Assembly (NCBI RefSeq): GCF_023100945.1
Contig: NZ_CP064689.1
Location: forward strand, 7,918,001 to 7,982,000
Source of the DNA: Bradyrhizobium sp. 200
Lineage (GTDB): Bacteria > Pseudomonadota > Alphaproteobacteria > Rhizobiales > Xanthobacteraceae
Reading direction: 5' to 3'
DNA length: 64,000 bases
Of this stretch, positions 24,642 through 32,923 are shown piece after piece. The notes under the pieces were generated by a model. That model made no database searches. It was given only the letters and a program-made list of their open reading frames with translations, and was not told the DNA's origin. A program made the position numbers and the translations under genes. Position 1 is the stretch's first letter. The number at the start of each line of letters is the position of its first letter.

Positions 24642-25808
24642 CGTTTTCTCGAACAACTCCCGCCCGATCAGCATGCGGCGGATTTCGCTGGTGCCGGCGC
24701 CGATCTCGTAGAGTTTGGCGTCGCGCAGCAGGCGGCCGGTCGGGTAGTCGTTGATGTAGCCGTTGCCGCCGAGCAACTGGATGGCGTCGAGCGCGCATTG
24801 CGTCGCCTTCTCGGCGGCGTAGAGAATCGCACCGGCCGCGTCCTCGCGCGTGGTCTCGCCGCGGTCGCAGGCTTTCGCCACCGCATAGACATAGGCACGC
24901 GAGGCGTTCATCGTGGTGTACATGTCGGCGATCTTGCCCTGCACCAACTGGAAGGTGCCGATCGGCTCGCCGAACTGCTTGCGCTCGTGCACGTAAGGCA
25001 GCACCACGTCCATGCAGGCCTGCATGATGCCGATCGGCCCCGCCGCCAGCACCGCGCGCTCATAGTCGAGGCCGGACATCAGCACGTTGACGCCGCGGCC
25101 GACCTCGCTGAGCACGTTCTCCTCGGGCACCTCGCAATCCTCGAACACGAGTTCGCAGGTGTCGGAGCCGCGCATGCCGAGCTTGTCGAGTTTCTGCGCG
25201 GTGGAAAATCCCTTCATGCCCTTTTCGATGATGAAGGCGGTCATGCCGCGCGGGCCGGCCTCGGGATCGGTCTTGGCATAGACCACCAGCGTATCGGCGA
25301 CGGGGCCGTTGGTGATCCACATCTTGTTGCCGTTGAGCACAAAACGGTCGCCCTTCTTGTCGGCGCGGGTCTTCATCGAGACCACGTCGGAGCCGGCGCC
25401 GGGTTCGGACATCGCCAGCGAGCCGACATGCTCGCCGGAAATCAGTTTCGGCAGATATTTGCGCTTCTGCGCCTCGTTGCCGTTGCGGCGGATCTGGTTG
25501 ACGCAGAGGTTGGAATGCGCCCCGTAGGACAGCCCGACGGCGGCCGACGCGCGCGACATCTCCTCTACCGCGATGCAGTGCTCGAGATAGCCCAGCCCAG
25601 TCCCGCCATACTCCTCCTCGACCGTGATGCCGTGCAGGCCGAGCGATCCTATTTTGGGCCAGAGATCCCTGGGGAATTGATTGCTGCGGTCGATTTCGGC
25701 GGCGCGCGGCGCGATCTCGTTCTGCGAAAACGCATGCACCGTCTCGCGTATCGCATCCGCGGTCTCGCCGAGATCGAAGTTGAACATCCGATGGGCGTTG
25801 GGGATCAT
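24636..25808 (-). CDS. ivd: Isovaleryl-CoA dehydrogenase
   Basis: About 390 residues from ATG 25808. A FAD enzyme of leucine breakdown that oxidises isovaleryl-CoA to 3-methylcrotonyl-CoA and passes electrons to ETF. The acyl-CoA dehydrogenase layout is complete: [55 protein letters not shown] and C-terminal [20 protein letters not shown]. The catalytic Glu is in [13 protein letters not shown], the position shared by isovaleryl- and long-chain enzymes rather than the usual C-terminal site. The methylcrotonyl-CoA carboxylase genes that normally follow are not in the window. Confidence 0.92.
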   Translation of the reverse strand: MIPNAHRMFNFDLGETADAIRETVHAFSQNEIAPRAAEIDRSNQFPRDLWPKIGSLGLHGITVEEEYGGTGLGYLEHCIAVEEMSRASAAVGLSYGAHSNLCVNQIRRNGNEAQKRKYLPKLISGEHVGSLAMSEPGAGSDVVSMKTRADKKGDRFVLNGNKMWITNGPVADTLVVYAKTDPEAGPRGMTAFIIEKGMKGFSTAQKLDKLGMRGSDTCELVFEDCEVPEENVLSEVGRGVNVLMSGLDYERAVLAAGPIGIMQACMDVVLPYVHERKQFGEPIGTFQLVQGKIADMYTTMNASRAYVYAVAKACDRGETTREDAAGAILYAAEKATQCALDAIQLLGGNGYINDYPTGRLLRDAKLYEIGAGTSEIRRMLIGRELFEKTA

Positions 25809-25995
25809 GGTCGCCTCCCGGCGCATTAAATGGTGTTTCAAACAGACTTAATCTTCGGAAATGCCCTTGTCACGCGGCGAGATGCGGCCAAATGCACCCA
25901 ACTCGTCCTTGCGCCGGCGCGCGGCTCGGGATGTAATAGGGTAAAACATCGTCCCGCCGGCATGCTTAGGCAGGGAACAGTCAGGGAGAGCGGCC

Positions 25996-27267
25996 ATGCA
26001 CGGAACCATCGATCTCGCGGCAGATTCGCATCAGCGCGCCGCGCGCGACAAGGCTCAGGCGACTCCGCTCGCTGATTTCGACGTCGGCAATCCCGAGCTG
26101 TTCACCACCGATTCGTTCTGGCCATATTTCGACCGGCTGCGCCGGGAAGAGCCGGTGCATTACTGCAAGGACAGCATGTTCGGGCCGTATTGGTCGGTGA
26201 CCAAGTACAACGACATCATGGACGTCGAGACCAATCACGCGGTGTTCTCGTCGGCGTCTTCGCTGGGCGGCATCACCATCCGCGACGTCGCGCCGGACCT
26301 GCGCCGCGAAAGTTTTATCGCCATGGATCAGCCGCGCCACTCCGCGCAGCGCAAGACGGTGGCGCCGATGTTCACGCCGACGCATCTCGATCAACTCGCG
26401 ATCAACATCCGCAAGCGTTCGGCGGAATGCCTCGACAATCTACCAAAGAACGACGTGTTCGACTGGGTCGATCAGGTCTCGATCGAACTCACCACGCAGA
26501 TGCTTGCCGTACTGTTCGACTTTCCCTGGGAAGACCGCCGCAAGCTGACGCGCTGGTCCGACATCGCGACCACCCTTCCCGGCGCCGGCGGCCTCGTCGC
26601 GTCAGAGGAAGAACGCCAGGCCGAGCTGATGGAATGCGCGACCTATTTCGCGCGTCTCTGGAAGGAGCGCAGCAACCAGCCGCCGAAGAGCGACCTGTTG
26701 TCGATGATGGCGCACAGCGACGCCACGCGCGACATGGACCCGAAGAATTTTCTCGGCAATCTGATCCTGCTCATCGTCGGCGGCAACGACACCACCCGCA
26801 ACACGCTCTCGGGCAGCGTCTACGCGCTGAACAAGAATCCGGACCAGTATCGCAAGCTGCGCGATAACCCTGATCTGATCGACAGTTTCGTGCCCGAGGT
26901 GATCCGCTGGCAGACGCCGCTGGCGCATATGCGCCGCACCGCACTCGAAGACATCGAGTTCCGCGGCAAGCAGATCAGGAAGGGTGACAAGGTCGTGATG
27001 TGGTACGTCTCGGGCAACCGTGACGAGGACGTGATCGAGCGTCCCTACGAATTCATCATTGATCGCGCCCGACCCCGCACCCACCTTTCCTTCGGCTTCG
27101 GCATCCACCGCTGCGTGGGGATCAGGCTGGCGGAGCTGCAACTCAGGATTATCTGGGAAGAAATCCTCAAGCGGTACGATAATATTGAGGTGGTCGACGA
27201 ACCGAAGCGGGTGTATTCCAGTTTCGTGAAGGGTTACGAGACCCTGCCCGTGCGCATCGCCGCCTAG
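25996..27267 (+). CDS. Cytochrome P450, CYP153-like (first of tandem pair)
   Basis: 423 residues. A soluble heme monooxygenase with I-helix GGNDTTRN, ExxR in VPEVIRW and heme-binding FGFGIHRCVGIRLAE, with Cys the proximal ligand. The N-terminal wording (FWPYFDRLRREEPVHYC, GPYWSVTKYNDIMDVETNH, VFSSASSLGGITIRD) resembles CYP153, the alkane and fatty-acid omega-hydroxylases. No ferredoxin or reductase gene is adjacent, so redox partners must come from elsewhere. The paralogue at 27303 follows after 35 bases on the same strand; the two share most residues from about 40 on. Confidence 0.88.
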   Translation: MHGTIDLAADSHQRAARDKAQATPLADFDVGNPELFTTDSFWPYFDRLRREEPVHYCKDSMFGPYWSVTKYNDIMDVETNHAVFSSASSLGGITIRDVAPDLRRESFIAMDQPRHSAQRKTVAPMFTPTHLDQLAINIRKRSAECLDNLPKNDVFDWVDQVSIELTTQMLAVLFDFPWEDRRKLTRWSDIATTLPGAGGLVASEEERQAELMECATYFARLWKERSNQPPKSDLLSMMAHSDATRDMDPKNFLGNLILLIVGGNDTTRNTLSGSVYALNKNPDQYRKLRDNPDLIDSFVPEVIRWQTPLAHMRRTALEDIEFRGKQIRKGDKVVMWYVSGNRDEDVIERPYEFIIDRARPRTHLSFGFGIHRCVGIRLAELQLRIIWEEILKRYDNIEVVDEPKRVYSSFVKGYETLPVRIAA

Positions 27268-27302
27268 CCGCTTTCATCTGAACCCACGCGGGATGATCGA
27301 CA

Positions 27303-28577
27303 ATGAACGTCCAGACAGCCGTCAGAGCCGACAGGAAAGAGCTTCTGCGCGCCGCGCGTGAAGAAGCCTATTCGACGCCGCTGAAGGATTTTCATCCCGG
27401 TGCGCCAAAACTATTCCAGAACGACACGCTATGGCCGTGGTTCGAGCGGCTGCGCAAGGAAGAGCCGGTGCATTATTGCACCAATTCGCCGATCGAGCCC
27501 TATTGGTCGGTCACCAGGTACAACGACATCATGCATGTCGATACCAACCACGGCATCTTCTCCTCCGACTCGACACTCGGCGGCATCTCGATCCGTGACG
27601 TGCCGCCCGGCTATGACTATCCGAGCTTCATCGCGATGGATCAGCCGCGGCACTCGGCGCAGCGCAAGACGGTGTCGCCGATGTTCACGCCGACGCATCT
27701 GGATGAGCTGGCAAAACTGATCCGCGAGCGCGCGCAAAAGGTGCTGGACAATCTGCCGCGCAACGAGACCTTCAACTTCGTCGAGCGCGTCTCGATCGAA
27801 CTCACCACCCAGATGCTGGCGACGTTGTTCGATTTCCCCTGGGAGGAGCGGCGCAAGCTGACGCGCTGGTCCGACGTCTCGACCGCGCTGCCCAAGAGCG
27901 GCGTGGTGGAATCGCCCGAGCAGCGACGCCAGGAGATGGATGAATGCTACGCCTATTTCTCCAAACTCTGGAACGAGCGCGTCAACGCGCCGCCACGCAA
28001 CGATTTGCTGTCGATGATGGCGCATAGCGACGCGACGCGACACATGGATCCCGACAATCTGATGGGCAACATCATCCTGTTGATCGTCGGCGGCAACGAC
28101 ACCACCCGCAACACCATGAGTGGCTCGGTGCTGGCGCTGAACGAGCATCCCGACCAGTACCAGAAGCTGCGCAACAATCCCGCGCTGATCGATTCCATGG
28201 TGCCCGAGGTGATCCGCTGGCAGACGCCACTCGCCCATATGCGCCGCACCGCGCTGGTCGACACCGAGATCGGCGGCAAGAAGATCAAAAAGGGCGACCG
28301 CGTCGTGATGTGGTACGTCTCGGGCAACCGCGACGAGGAAGGCATCGAGCGTCCCGACGAGTTCGTCATCGACCGCGCCCGCCCGCGCACCCACCTGTCG
28401 TTCGGCTTCGGCATCCACCGCTGCGTCGGCATGCGGCTCGCCGAGCTGCAATTGAAGATCGTGTGGCAGGAAATGCTGAGGCGATTCGACCGCATCGAGG
28501 TGGTCGGCGAGCCGAAGCGGGTCTATTCCTCTTTCGTGCGCGGCATCGAGCAGCTTCCCGTCCGTATTCCGGCATGA
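27303..28577 (+). CDS. Cytochrome P450, CYP153-like (second of tandem pair)
   Basis: 424 residues, a close paralogue of the preceding gene. All P450 motifs are present: GGNDTTRNTMSG in the I helix, VPEVIRWQTPLAHMRR with ExxR, and SFGFGIHRCVGMRLAE with the heme Cys. Differences concentrate in residues 1-30, the B-C region (YDYPSFIAMDQP against LRRESFIAMDQP) and the F-G part (TALPKSGVVESPEQRRQ against TTLPGAGGLVASEEER), the areas that usually set substrate choice. The stop overlaps the start of the thioesterase gene as ATGA. Confidence 0.88.
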   Translation: MNVQTAVRADRKELLRAAREEAYSTPLKDFHPGAPKLFQNDTLWPWFERLRKEEPVHYCTNSPIEPYWSVTRYNDIMHVDTNHGIFSSDSTLGGISIRDVPPGYDYPSFIAMDQPRHSAQRKTVSPMFTPTHLDELAKLIRERAQKVLDNLPRNETFNFVERVSIELTTQMLATLFDFPWEERRKLTRWSDVSTALPKSGVVESPEQRRQEMDECYAYFSKLWNERVNAPPRNDLLSMMAHSDATRHMDPDNLMGNIILLIVGGNDTTRNTMSGSVLALNEHPDQYQKLRNNPALIDSMVPEVIRWQTPLAHMRRTALVDTEIGGKKIKKGDRVVMWYVSGNRDEEGIERPDEFVIDRARPRTHLSFGFGIHRCVGMRLAELQLKIVWQEMLRRFDRIEVVGEPKRVYSSFVRGIEQLPVRIPA

Positions 28578-29026
28578 GCGGCGGCGAACTCAATCCGCCC
28601 GAGCTTGCGGAAGCCATCAACGCCAAAGGCTTTATGCGCGCGGCGGGTTTCCGCATCGTCGCCATCAAGCCGGGCCACGCCGAAGTCGCCCTGGCGCGTC
28701 GTGACGACCTCCTGCAGTTCTTCGGCCATTTTCACGGCGGCATGATTTCATCGCTGGCCGATCACGCCGCCGGGATCGCCATCACTTCCGCCCTGCCCAA
28801 AGGCAAGATCGGCGTCACCGTCGAGATCAAGGTCAACTTCCTCGGCCCCGCCGACGGCATCGAACTCATCGCCCGCGCCAAAACCCTGAAGATGTCGGGC
28901 TCGATCGGCGTTGCCACCGTCGAGGTCTTTTCCAGAAGCGAGACGTCCGAGACGCTGTGCGCATTCGGCACCGCCACGATGCGCGCCATGGATTTGCCGG
29001 GCGAGTTGCTGCAGCTCCCGGCGTGA
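28574..29026 (+). CDS. PaaI-type hotdog thioesterase
   Basis: 150 residues. HFHGGMISSLADHAAGIAI is the helix-and-loop signature of the hotdog fold, with GKIGVTVEIKVNFLGPADG and AKTLKMSGSIGVATVEVFS as the following strands. These enzymes cleave acyl-CoA thioesters. ATG 28574 overlaps the P450 stop (ATGA), so translation is coupled. Pairing with an omega-hydroxylase-like P450 suggests it releases or recycles a hydroxylated fatty acyl product, which is inference. Confidence 0.85.
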   Translation: MSGGELNPPELAEAINAKGFMRAAGFRIVAIKPGHAEVALARRDDLLQFFGHFHGGMISSLADHAAGIAITSALPKGKIGVTVEIKVNFLGPADGIELIARAKTLKMSGSIGVATVEVFSRSETSETLCAFGTATMRAMDLPGELLQLPA

Positions 29027-29200
29027 ACCCGTAAATCCTGAATGGAGGACGCGAGCCCAAAAGAATAGCCGCCCGGCGGCGGCTCTCTCAGCCAGGCCTT
29101 TCGGCGTGTTTACACAATAGGTGCGCTGCGATGTCCGCCAATCCGGGAACCACATTTTGCGCGCCGAATTGTTTTGCCAGGTCAGCCAAAGGAGAGACCT

Positions 29201-29419
29201 ATGAAGAAGTTTGTCACCGTCACCGCTCTTACGCTCCTGTGCGGATCAGCCTTTGCTCAGAACACCGGCCCCGCTCCCCAGACCGGAATGGAGAAACCCG
29301 GAACGACGAACGGTGCCAAGCCAGATGGTTCGATGGACACCACCGGCATGAGCGCAACCAAGGGCAATATCAAAAGGGAAAAGGATGGTGCGCCGGCCCC
29401 GAAGGACGAGAGGAAGTAA
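29201..29419 (+). CDS. Small secreted protein, low-complexity
   Basis: 72 residues. The signal peptide MKKFVTVTALTLLCGSAFAQ with cleavage after AFA gives a mature peptide of about 52 residues, NTGPAPQTGMEKPGTTNG ... KREKDGAPAPKDERK, which is polar, without Cys, and rich in Gly, Pro, Lys and Asp. AAAGGAGAG stands before the ATG. Bradyrhizobium carries many exported peptides of this kind; function unknown. Confidence 0.7.
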   Translation: MKKFVTVTALTLLCGSAFAQNTGPAPQTGMEKPGTTNGAKPDGSMDTTGMSATKGNIKREKDGAPAPKDERK

Positions 29420-29430
29420 GCCGTTCGCTG

Positions 29431-29607
29431 CTAGATGGCCTTTGGCACGCTCATGGCCTGCTCAACTTCGTCTGCCAGTTGGGCCAAACGCTTGGCTAGC
29501 CGGTCAAAGACTTCGCGCTTGTTTTTGTCCGTAGACAAGTCGCGGATCAGCGCGGCTTCAGTAGCATCGCTCCGAAGCTTTTCCATAGAGGCTTGAAAGT
29601 CCTTCAC
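29431..29607 (-). CDS. Small helical protein (58 aa)
   Basis: A frame starting at GTG 29607 and reading VKDFQASMEKLRSDATEAA, LIRDLSTDKNKREVFDR, LAKRLAQLADEVEQAMS. It is an all-helical, charged peptide that resembles a small Bradyrhizobium family I recognise by pattern (KDFQASMEKLRxDAxExALI). The start could also be the ATG seven codons further in. It follows the next small gene (29618) after 10 bases, so the two appear to be one operon. Function unknown. Confidence 0.55.
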   Translation of the reverse strand: MKDFQASMEKLRSDATEAALIRDLSTDKNKREVFDRLAKRLAQLADEVEQAMSVPKAI

Positions 29608-29617
29608 GGGGGCGGCC

Positions 29618-29857
29618 TCACTTCTTCTGGCCAGCAGCTAAATTTTGCAGTTCCTTGGGCGGCTGTAGTCTGGGAGAGCGAAGACAATTATTGATGTGCG
29701 ATGCCGTCTCGGCCTGCCGCGCGCGCCGCAAAAGCAGCTCTTGGGCGTGACTGCCTGGAGGAAGGTCCTTGGCAGCTTCTCTAAACCTTAGAGCCTCTTC
29801 CGCCAGCCGTTCTTCAAAGGTCGCCGTGTGTTTGATGCGACTACGCTTTTGAACCAT
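29618..29857 (-). CDS. Small helical protein (79 aa)
   Basis: Starts MVQKRSRIKHTATFEERLA and continues EEALRFREAAKDLPPGSHA, QELLLRRARQAETASHI, ending with PPKELQNLAAGQKK. One long amphipathic helix with LPPG turn and the RRARQAETA motif matches a small family common in Bradyrhizobium. No known function; the basic N-terminus could bind nucleic acid, which is speculation. An upstream ATG at 29881 is possible. Confidence 0.6.
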   Translation of the reverse strand: MVQKRSRIKHTATFEERLAEEALRFREAAKDLPPGSHAQELLLRRARQAETASHINNCLRSPRLQPPKELQNLAAGQKK

Positions 29858-30147
29858 GGGGTCCCTCTCAAGCCCAGCCATGGCGATTACAAACCCGGTT
29901 GTCCGGTTCCGTCTGTCCGATACCGGACAAAAGTCAAATCAGGTCACTGCGAAAATCAACTTAGGCCACTGAGGTCGGAAGTAGGTCAGTCGCCCGGGCG
30001 CGATGTCGGTTACGGATACCGCGGAAATAACCGGAAAGCAGAACACCGACCCTTCCCCACACTGATATGTAGCGCGCAAGGGGCTTGCTTCAAGTCTCCG
30101 GACATCCCGTACAACGCCGGCCGAAGCAATTGCGACGGAGGGACGAA

Positions 30148-31659
30148 ATGGGTGCGGCAAAGAGCAGACATGCGGTGGTTATCGTCGGCGGAGGACCGAC
30201 AGGACTGATGCTCGCAGGCGAGTTGGCGCTGGCGGGCGTCGAAATTGCCATTGTCGAGCGGCGCGCCAGCCAGGAGCTCGCCGGCTCGCGCGCGGGCGGT
30301 CTGCACGCGCGCACGATCGAGGTGCTCGATCAGCGTGGCATCGCCGATCGGTTCCTCTCGGAGGGACAGGTGGCGCAGGTGGCGGCGTTCGCCGGGGTCG
30401 CTTTGGACATCAGCGACTTTCCCACCAGGCACAATTACGGGCTCGGGCTGTGGCAGAACCACATCGAGCGCATCCTGGCCGGCTGGGTCGGGGAGCTGGC
30501 GGTCACGATCCATCGCGGAATTGAGGTGACCGGTATCGCGCAGGACGACACCGGCGTGGAGCTCGATCTGTCCGACGGAGGCTCGCTGCGAGCTGAATAT
30601 GTCGTCGGTTGCGACGGAGGACGCAGCCTGATCCGTAAGGCAGCCGGCATCGCGTTCCCGGGATGGGACCCGACCGTCAGCAACCTGATCGCCGAAGTCG
30701 AGGTGGCCGAGGAGCCGAAATGGGGCATCCACCGCAATGCCTTTGGCGTCCATGGCTTTGGCAAGTTGAAGTACGAGATCCGCGATGGCGAGGTGGTCTA
30801 CATGGATAGGGGACCGGCAAGGGTCATGGTGACCGAACAGCACGTCGGGCCCGCCGGCGAACCCACTTTGCGCGATCTCAGCGAAGCGCTCATCGCCGTC
30901 TACGGGACCGATTACGGAATCCACAGTCCAACCTGGATTTCGAGATTCACCGATATGGCTCGGCAGGCAGCTTCCTACCGCAAGGGACGGGTGCTGCTGG
31001 CCGGCGACGCCGCACATGTGCATTACCCGACGGGCGGACAGGGCCTCAACCTCGGTGTGCAGGACGCGGTGAATCTGGGATGGAAGCTGGTCCAGGTCGT
31101 CAGGAAGACGTCGCCGGAAAGCCTGCTCGATACGTACCATGCCGAGCGGCACCCGATCGCCGCCACCGTGTTGCGCAGCACGATGGCGCAAGTCGCGCTG
31201 CTCCGGACAGATGACCGCACCAACGCCCTGCGCGAGACCATCTCCAAGCTGCTGGGCATGGACGAGCCTCGCAAACGATTAGCCGCCGACATGTCTGGTC
31301 TCGACATTCACTACGACCTCGGCGACGGACATAAGCTGCTCGGACGTCGCATGCCCGATCTCGACCTCGTCACCGCCAACGGCCCGCTGCGGGTCTTCAA
31401 CCTGCTGCACAATGCCCGGCCGGTGCTGCTCAACCTCGGTGAGCCCGGCGGCTTCGACATCACGCCATGGGCAGATCGGGTTCAAGTTGTCGACGCTAGA
31501 TGTGCTGGTCCGTGGGAGCTTCCGGTGCTTGGCGCGGTCACGGCTCCCGACGCCGTATTGATCCGGCCCGACGGATATGTGGCTTGGCTGGGGGACTCTA
31601 CCCAACTCGGACTCGCTGACGCGCTAACCACCTGGTTCGGACCGCCTGCTGCGGCGTAG
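30148..31659 (+). CDS. FAD-dependent aromatic-ring monooxygenase
   Basis: 503 residues from ATG 30148 (GGAGGGACGAA upstream). A class A flavoprotein hydroxylase: Rossmann motif VVIVGGGPTGLMLAGELAL at residues about 9-27, the DG motif YVVGCDGGRSLIRKAAG, and the GD motif GRVLLAGDAAHVHYPTGGQG with LNLGVQDAVNLGWKL. A thioredoxin-like C-terminal part follows. The order is that of tetracycline/rifampicin monooxygenase and polyketide hydroxylases; substrate unknown. The ArsR-VOC genes follow on the same strand 46 bases later but have their own regulator. Confidence 0.85.
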   Translation: MGAAKSRHAVVIVGGGPTGLMLAGELALAGVEIAIVERRASQELAGSRAGGLHARTIEVLDQRGIADRFLSEGQVAQVAAFAGVALDISDFPTRHNYGLGLWQNHIERILAGWVGELAVTIHRGIEVTGIAQDDTGVELDLSDGGSLRAEYVVGCDGGRSLIRKAAGIAFPGWDPTVSNLIAEVEVAEEPKWGIHRNAFGVHGFGKLKYEIRDGEVVYMDRGPARVMVTEQHVGPAGEPTLRDLSEALIAVYGTDYGIHSPTWISRFTDMARQAASYRKGRVLLAGDAAHVHYPTGGQGLNLGVQDAVNLGWKLVQVVRKTSPESLLDTYHAERHPIAATVLRSTMAQVALLRTDDRTNALRETISKLLGMDEPRKRLAADMSGLDIHYDLGDGHKLLGRRMPDLDLVTANGPLRVFNLLHNARPVLLNLGEPGGFDITPWADRVQVVDARCAGPWELPVLGAVTAPDAVLIRPDGYVAWLGDSTQLGLADALTTWFGPPAAA

Positions 31660-31683
31660 CCGCACAGGTTTTCCCACGCAGCT

Positions 31684-31706
31684 TGACATGCAGTAAAATT
31701 ACTGCA
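31684..31706 (+). promoter_or_regulatory. ArsR operator candidate
   Basis: TTGACATGCAGTAAAATTACTGCATG: the arms CATGCAGTAA and TTACTGCATG are perfect inverted repeats around a 2-base centre, and the left arm overlaps a TTGACA -35-like box. The right arm runs into the ATG of the regulator. This is the pattern expected for autoregulation by the ArsR protein. Confidence 0.7.
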
Positions 31707-32026
31707 TGTTTATTGGCGTGGACGACGACCAGCTCGACAATGTCTTCAAGGCGCTCGGTGATCCCTTGCGCCGCCGCATCCTTGATCGCCTGGCGAAGCG
31801 TCCCGGGCAGTCCTTGTTCGAGATCTGCGCCGCATCGTTTGCCGAGGATGGCAGAAGCCTGTCGCGACAAACGGTCTCGCAGCATCTCGAAATGCTGGAG
31901 AGGGCGGGACTTGTCCGAACCCATTGGAGCGGGCGCACCAAGATGCATACGTTCGACGATGCGCCTCTGAAGAAGGCAGCCGCTGCCTGGCTCAACAAGC
32001 ATCTGAAAAAAGGGAGTGCGACATGA
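31706..32026 (+). CDS. ArsR-family winged-helix regulator
   Basis: 106 residues. ALGDPLRRRILDRLAKRPG opens the helix-turn-helix, with SRQTVSQHLEMLERAGLVR as recognition helix and wing THWSGRTKMHTF. No metal-binding Cys pair is present, so it is the non-metal type that often controls START or VOC-domain genes. The stop overlaps the ATG of the VOC gene at 32023 (ATGA). TTGACATGCAGTAAAATTAC just upstream looks like an operator-promoter with the palindrome TGCAGTAA-N-TTACTGCA, which suits autoregulation. Confidence 0.85.
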   Translation: MFIGVDDDQLDNVFKALGDPLRRRILDRLAKRPGQSLFEICAASFAEDGRSLSRQTVSQHLEMLERAGLVRTHWSGRTKMHTFDDAPLKKAAAAWLNKHLKKGSAT

Positions 32027-32418
32027 GGATCTACGTCATGAGCGTTTTGGTCGACGATCAGGCCAAAGCCCTGGATTTCTACACGGAGAGGCTGGGCTTC
32101 ATCGTCAAGCACGATATCCCGATGGGCGCGCATCGCTGGCTGACCGTCGTATCGAAGGAGGCACCGGAAGGACCTGAACTACTCCTCGAGCCGAGTGAGC
32201 ACCCCGCCGCCGGACCATTCAAATCCGCGCTCGTGAACGATGGGATTCCTGCCGCGTCCTTCAAGGTAGATGATCTCAACAAGGAGTTCGAGAGATTGCG
32301 CCACCTTGGAGTCGAATTCACAGTCGAGCCGATGGATGCAGGCACGGTCAGAATGGCTGTGTTTGACGATACATGCGGCAATCTCATCCAGCTCGTCGAG
32401 ATGATCGAAGATAAGTAA
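32023..32418 (+). CDS. Glyoxalase/VOC superfamily protein
   Basis: 131 residues, two VOC beta-alpha-beta-beta-beta modules: YVMSVLVDDQAKALDFYTE with RLGFIVKHDIPMG, and FKVDDLNKEFERLRHLGVEF with FDDTCGNLIQLVEM. The metal ligand Glu near the end (QLVEM) is present. It resembles the VOC proteins that follow ArsR regulators in many Proteobacteria. The substrate is unknown; such proteins range from dioxygenases to antibiotic-binding proteins. Translation is coupled to the regulator by ATGA overlap. Confidence 0.82.
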   Translation: MRIYVMSVLVDDQAKALDFYTERLGFIVKHDIPMGAHRWLTVVSKEAPEGPELLLEPSEHPAAGPFKSALVNDGIPAASFKVDDLNKEFERLRHLGVEFTVEPMDAGTVRMAVFDDTCGNLIQLVEMIEDK

Positions 32419-32441
32419 AGCTCCAATCGTTGGAGGCGTCG

Positions 32442-32801
32442 ATGCGCATACGTTATGTCAGGGTGTTCGTGACCGATCTGGCGGCCGCCAGGAAGTTCTA
32501 CGCTCAGATTCTGGGACTGGATATTTTGTGGGAATACGAGGGCAAGGCGATCGGGTTTGATCTTGGTCCTGTGTTGATTGTCGAAGATGTGTCTTCGGAG
32601 GAAGACCGTGAGGAGCGAGACCTTGCCGGCCGCTATGTCGGATGTTCGATTGAAGTTGAGGATATTCACGCCACATATTCCGAACTTGCGGCGAAAGGCG
32701 TGCATTTTACGGCTCCACCTGAAAAGCAGGAATGGGGTGGCACGCTCGCCCATTTCAAAGACCCTGCCGGAAACGTCTTGACCCTGGTTGGCTCAAGGTA
32801 G
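32442..32801 (+). CDS. Second glyoxalase/VOC superfamily protein
   Basis: 119 residues from ATG 32442, with GGAGG six bases upstream. MRIRYVRVFVTDLAAARKF and AKGVHFTAPPEKQEWGG with HFKDPAGNVLTLVG give the two VOC halves. It differs in sequence from the first VOC protein and is not a recent copy. It belongs to the same ArsR-led operon, 23 bases after the first VOC gene. Confidence 0.82.
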   Translation: MRIRYVRVFVTDLAAARKFYAQILGLDILWEYEGKAIGFDLGPVLIVEDVSSEEDREERDLAGRYVGCSIEVEDIHATYSELAAKGVHFTAPPEKQEWGGTLAHFKDPAGNVLTLVGSR

Positions 32802-32923
32802 GCCCGCCTCCCTTATCAGAACCGGTGCCCGCAATCTGGCTGCGGCGGGCTCCATTGACTCCGTCGAGCGGGCACACGACATATCCTGCACCGTCGATCC
32901 AGGTCACCGCTCGAGAGCAAGAC

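Noticed and set aside
29858..30147. Possible gene between the small proteins and the monooxygenase
   Set aside because: Short frames only; wording like GTCCGATACCGGACAAAAG looks like decayed sequence and a small hairpin, with no coding support.
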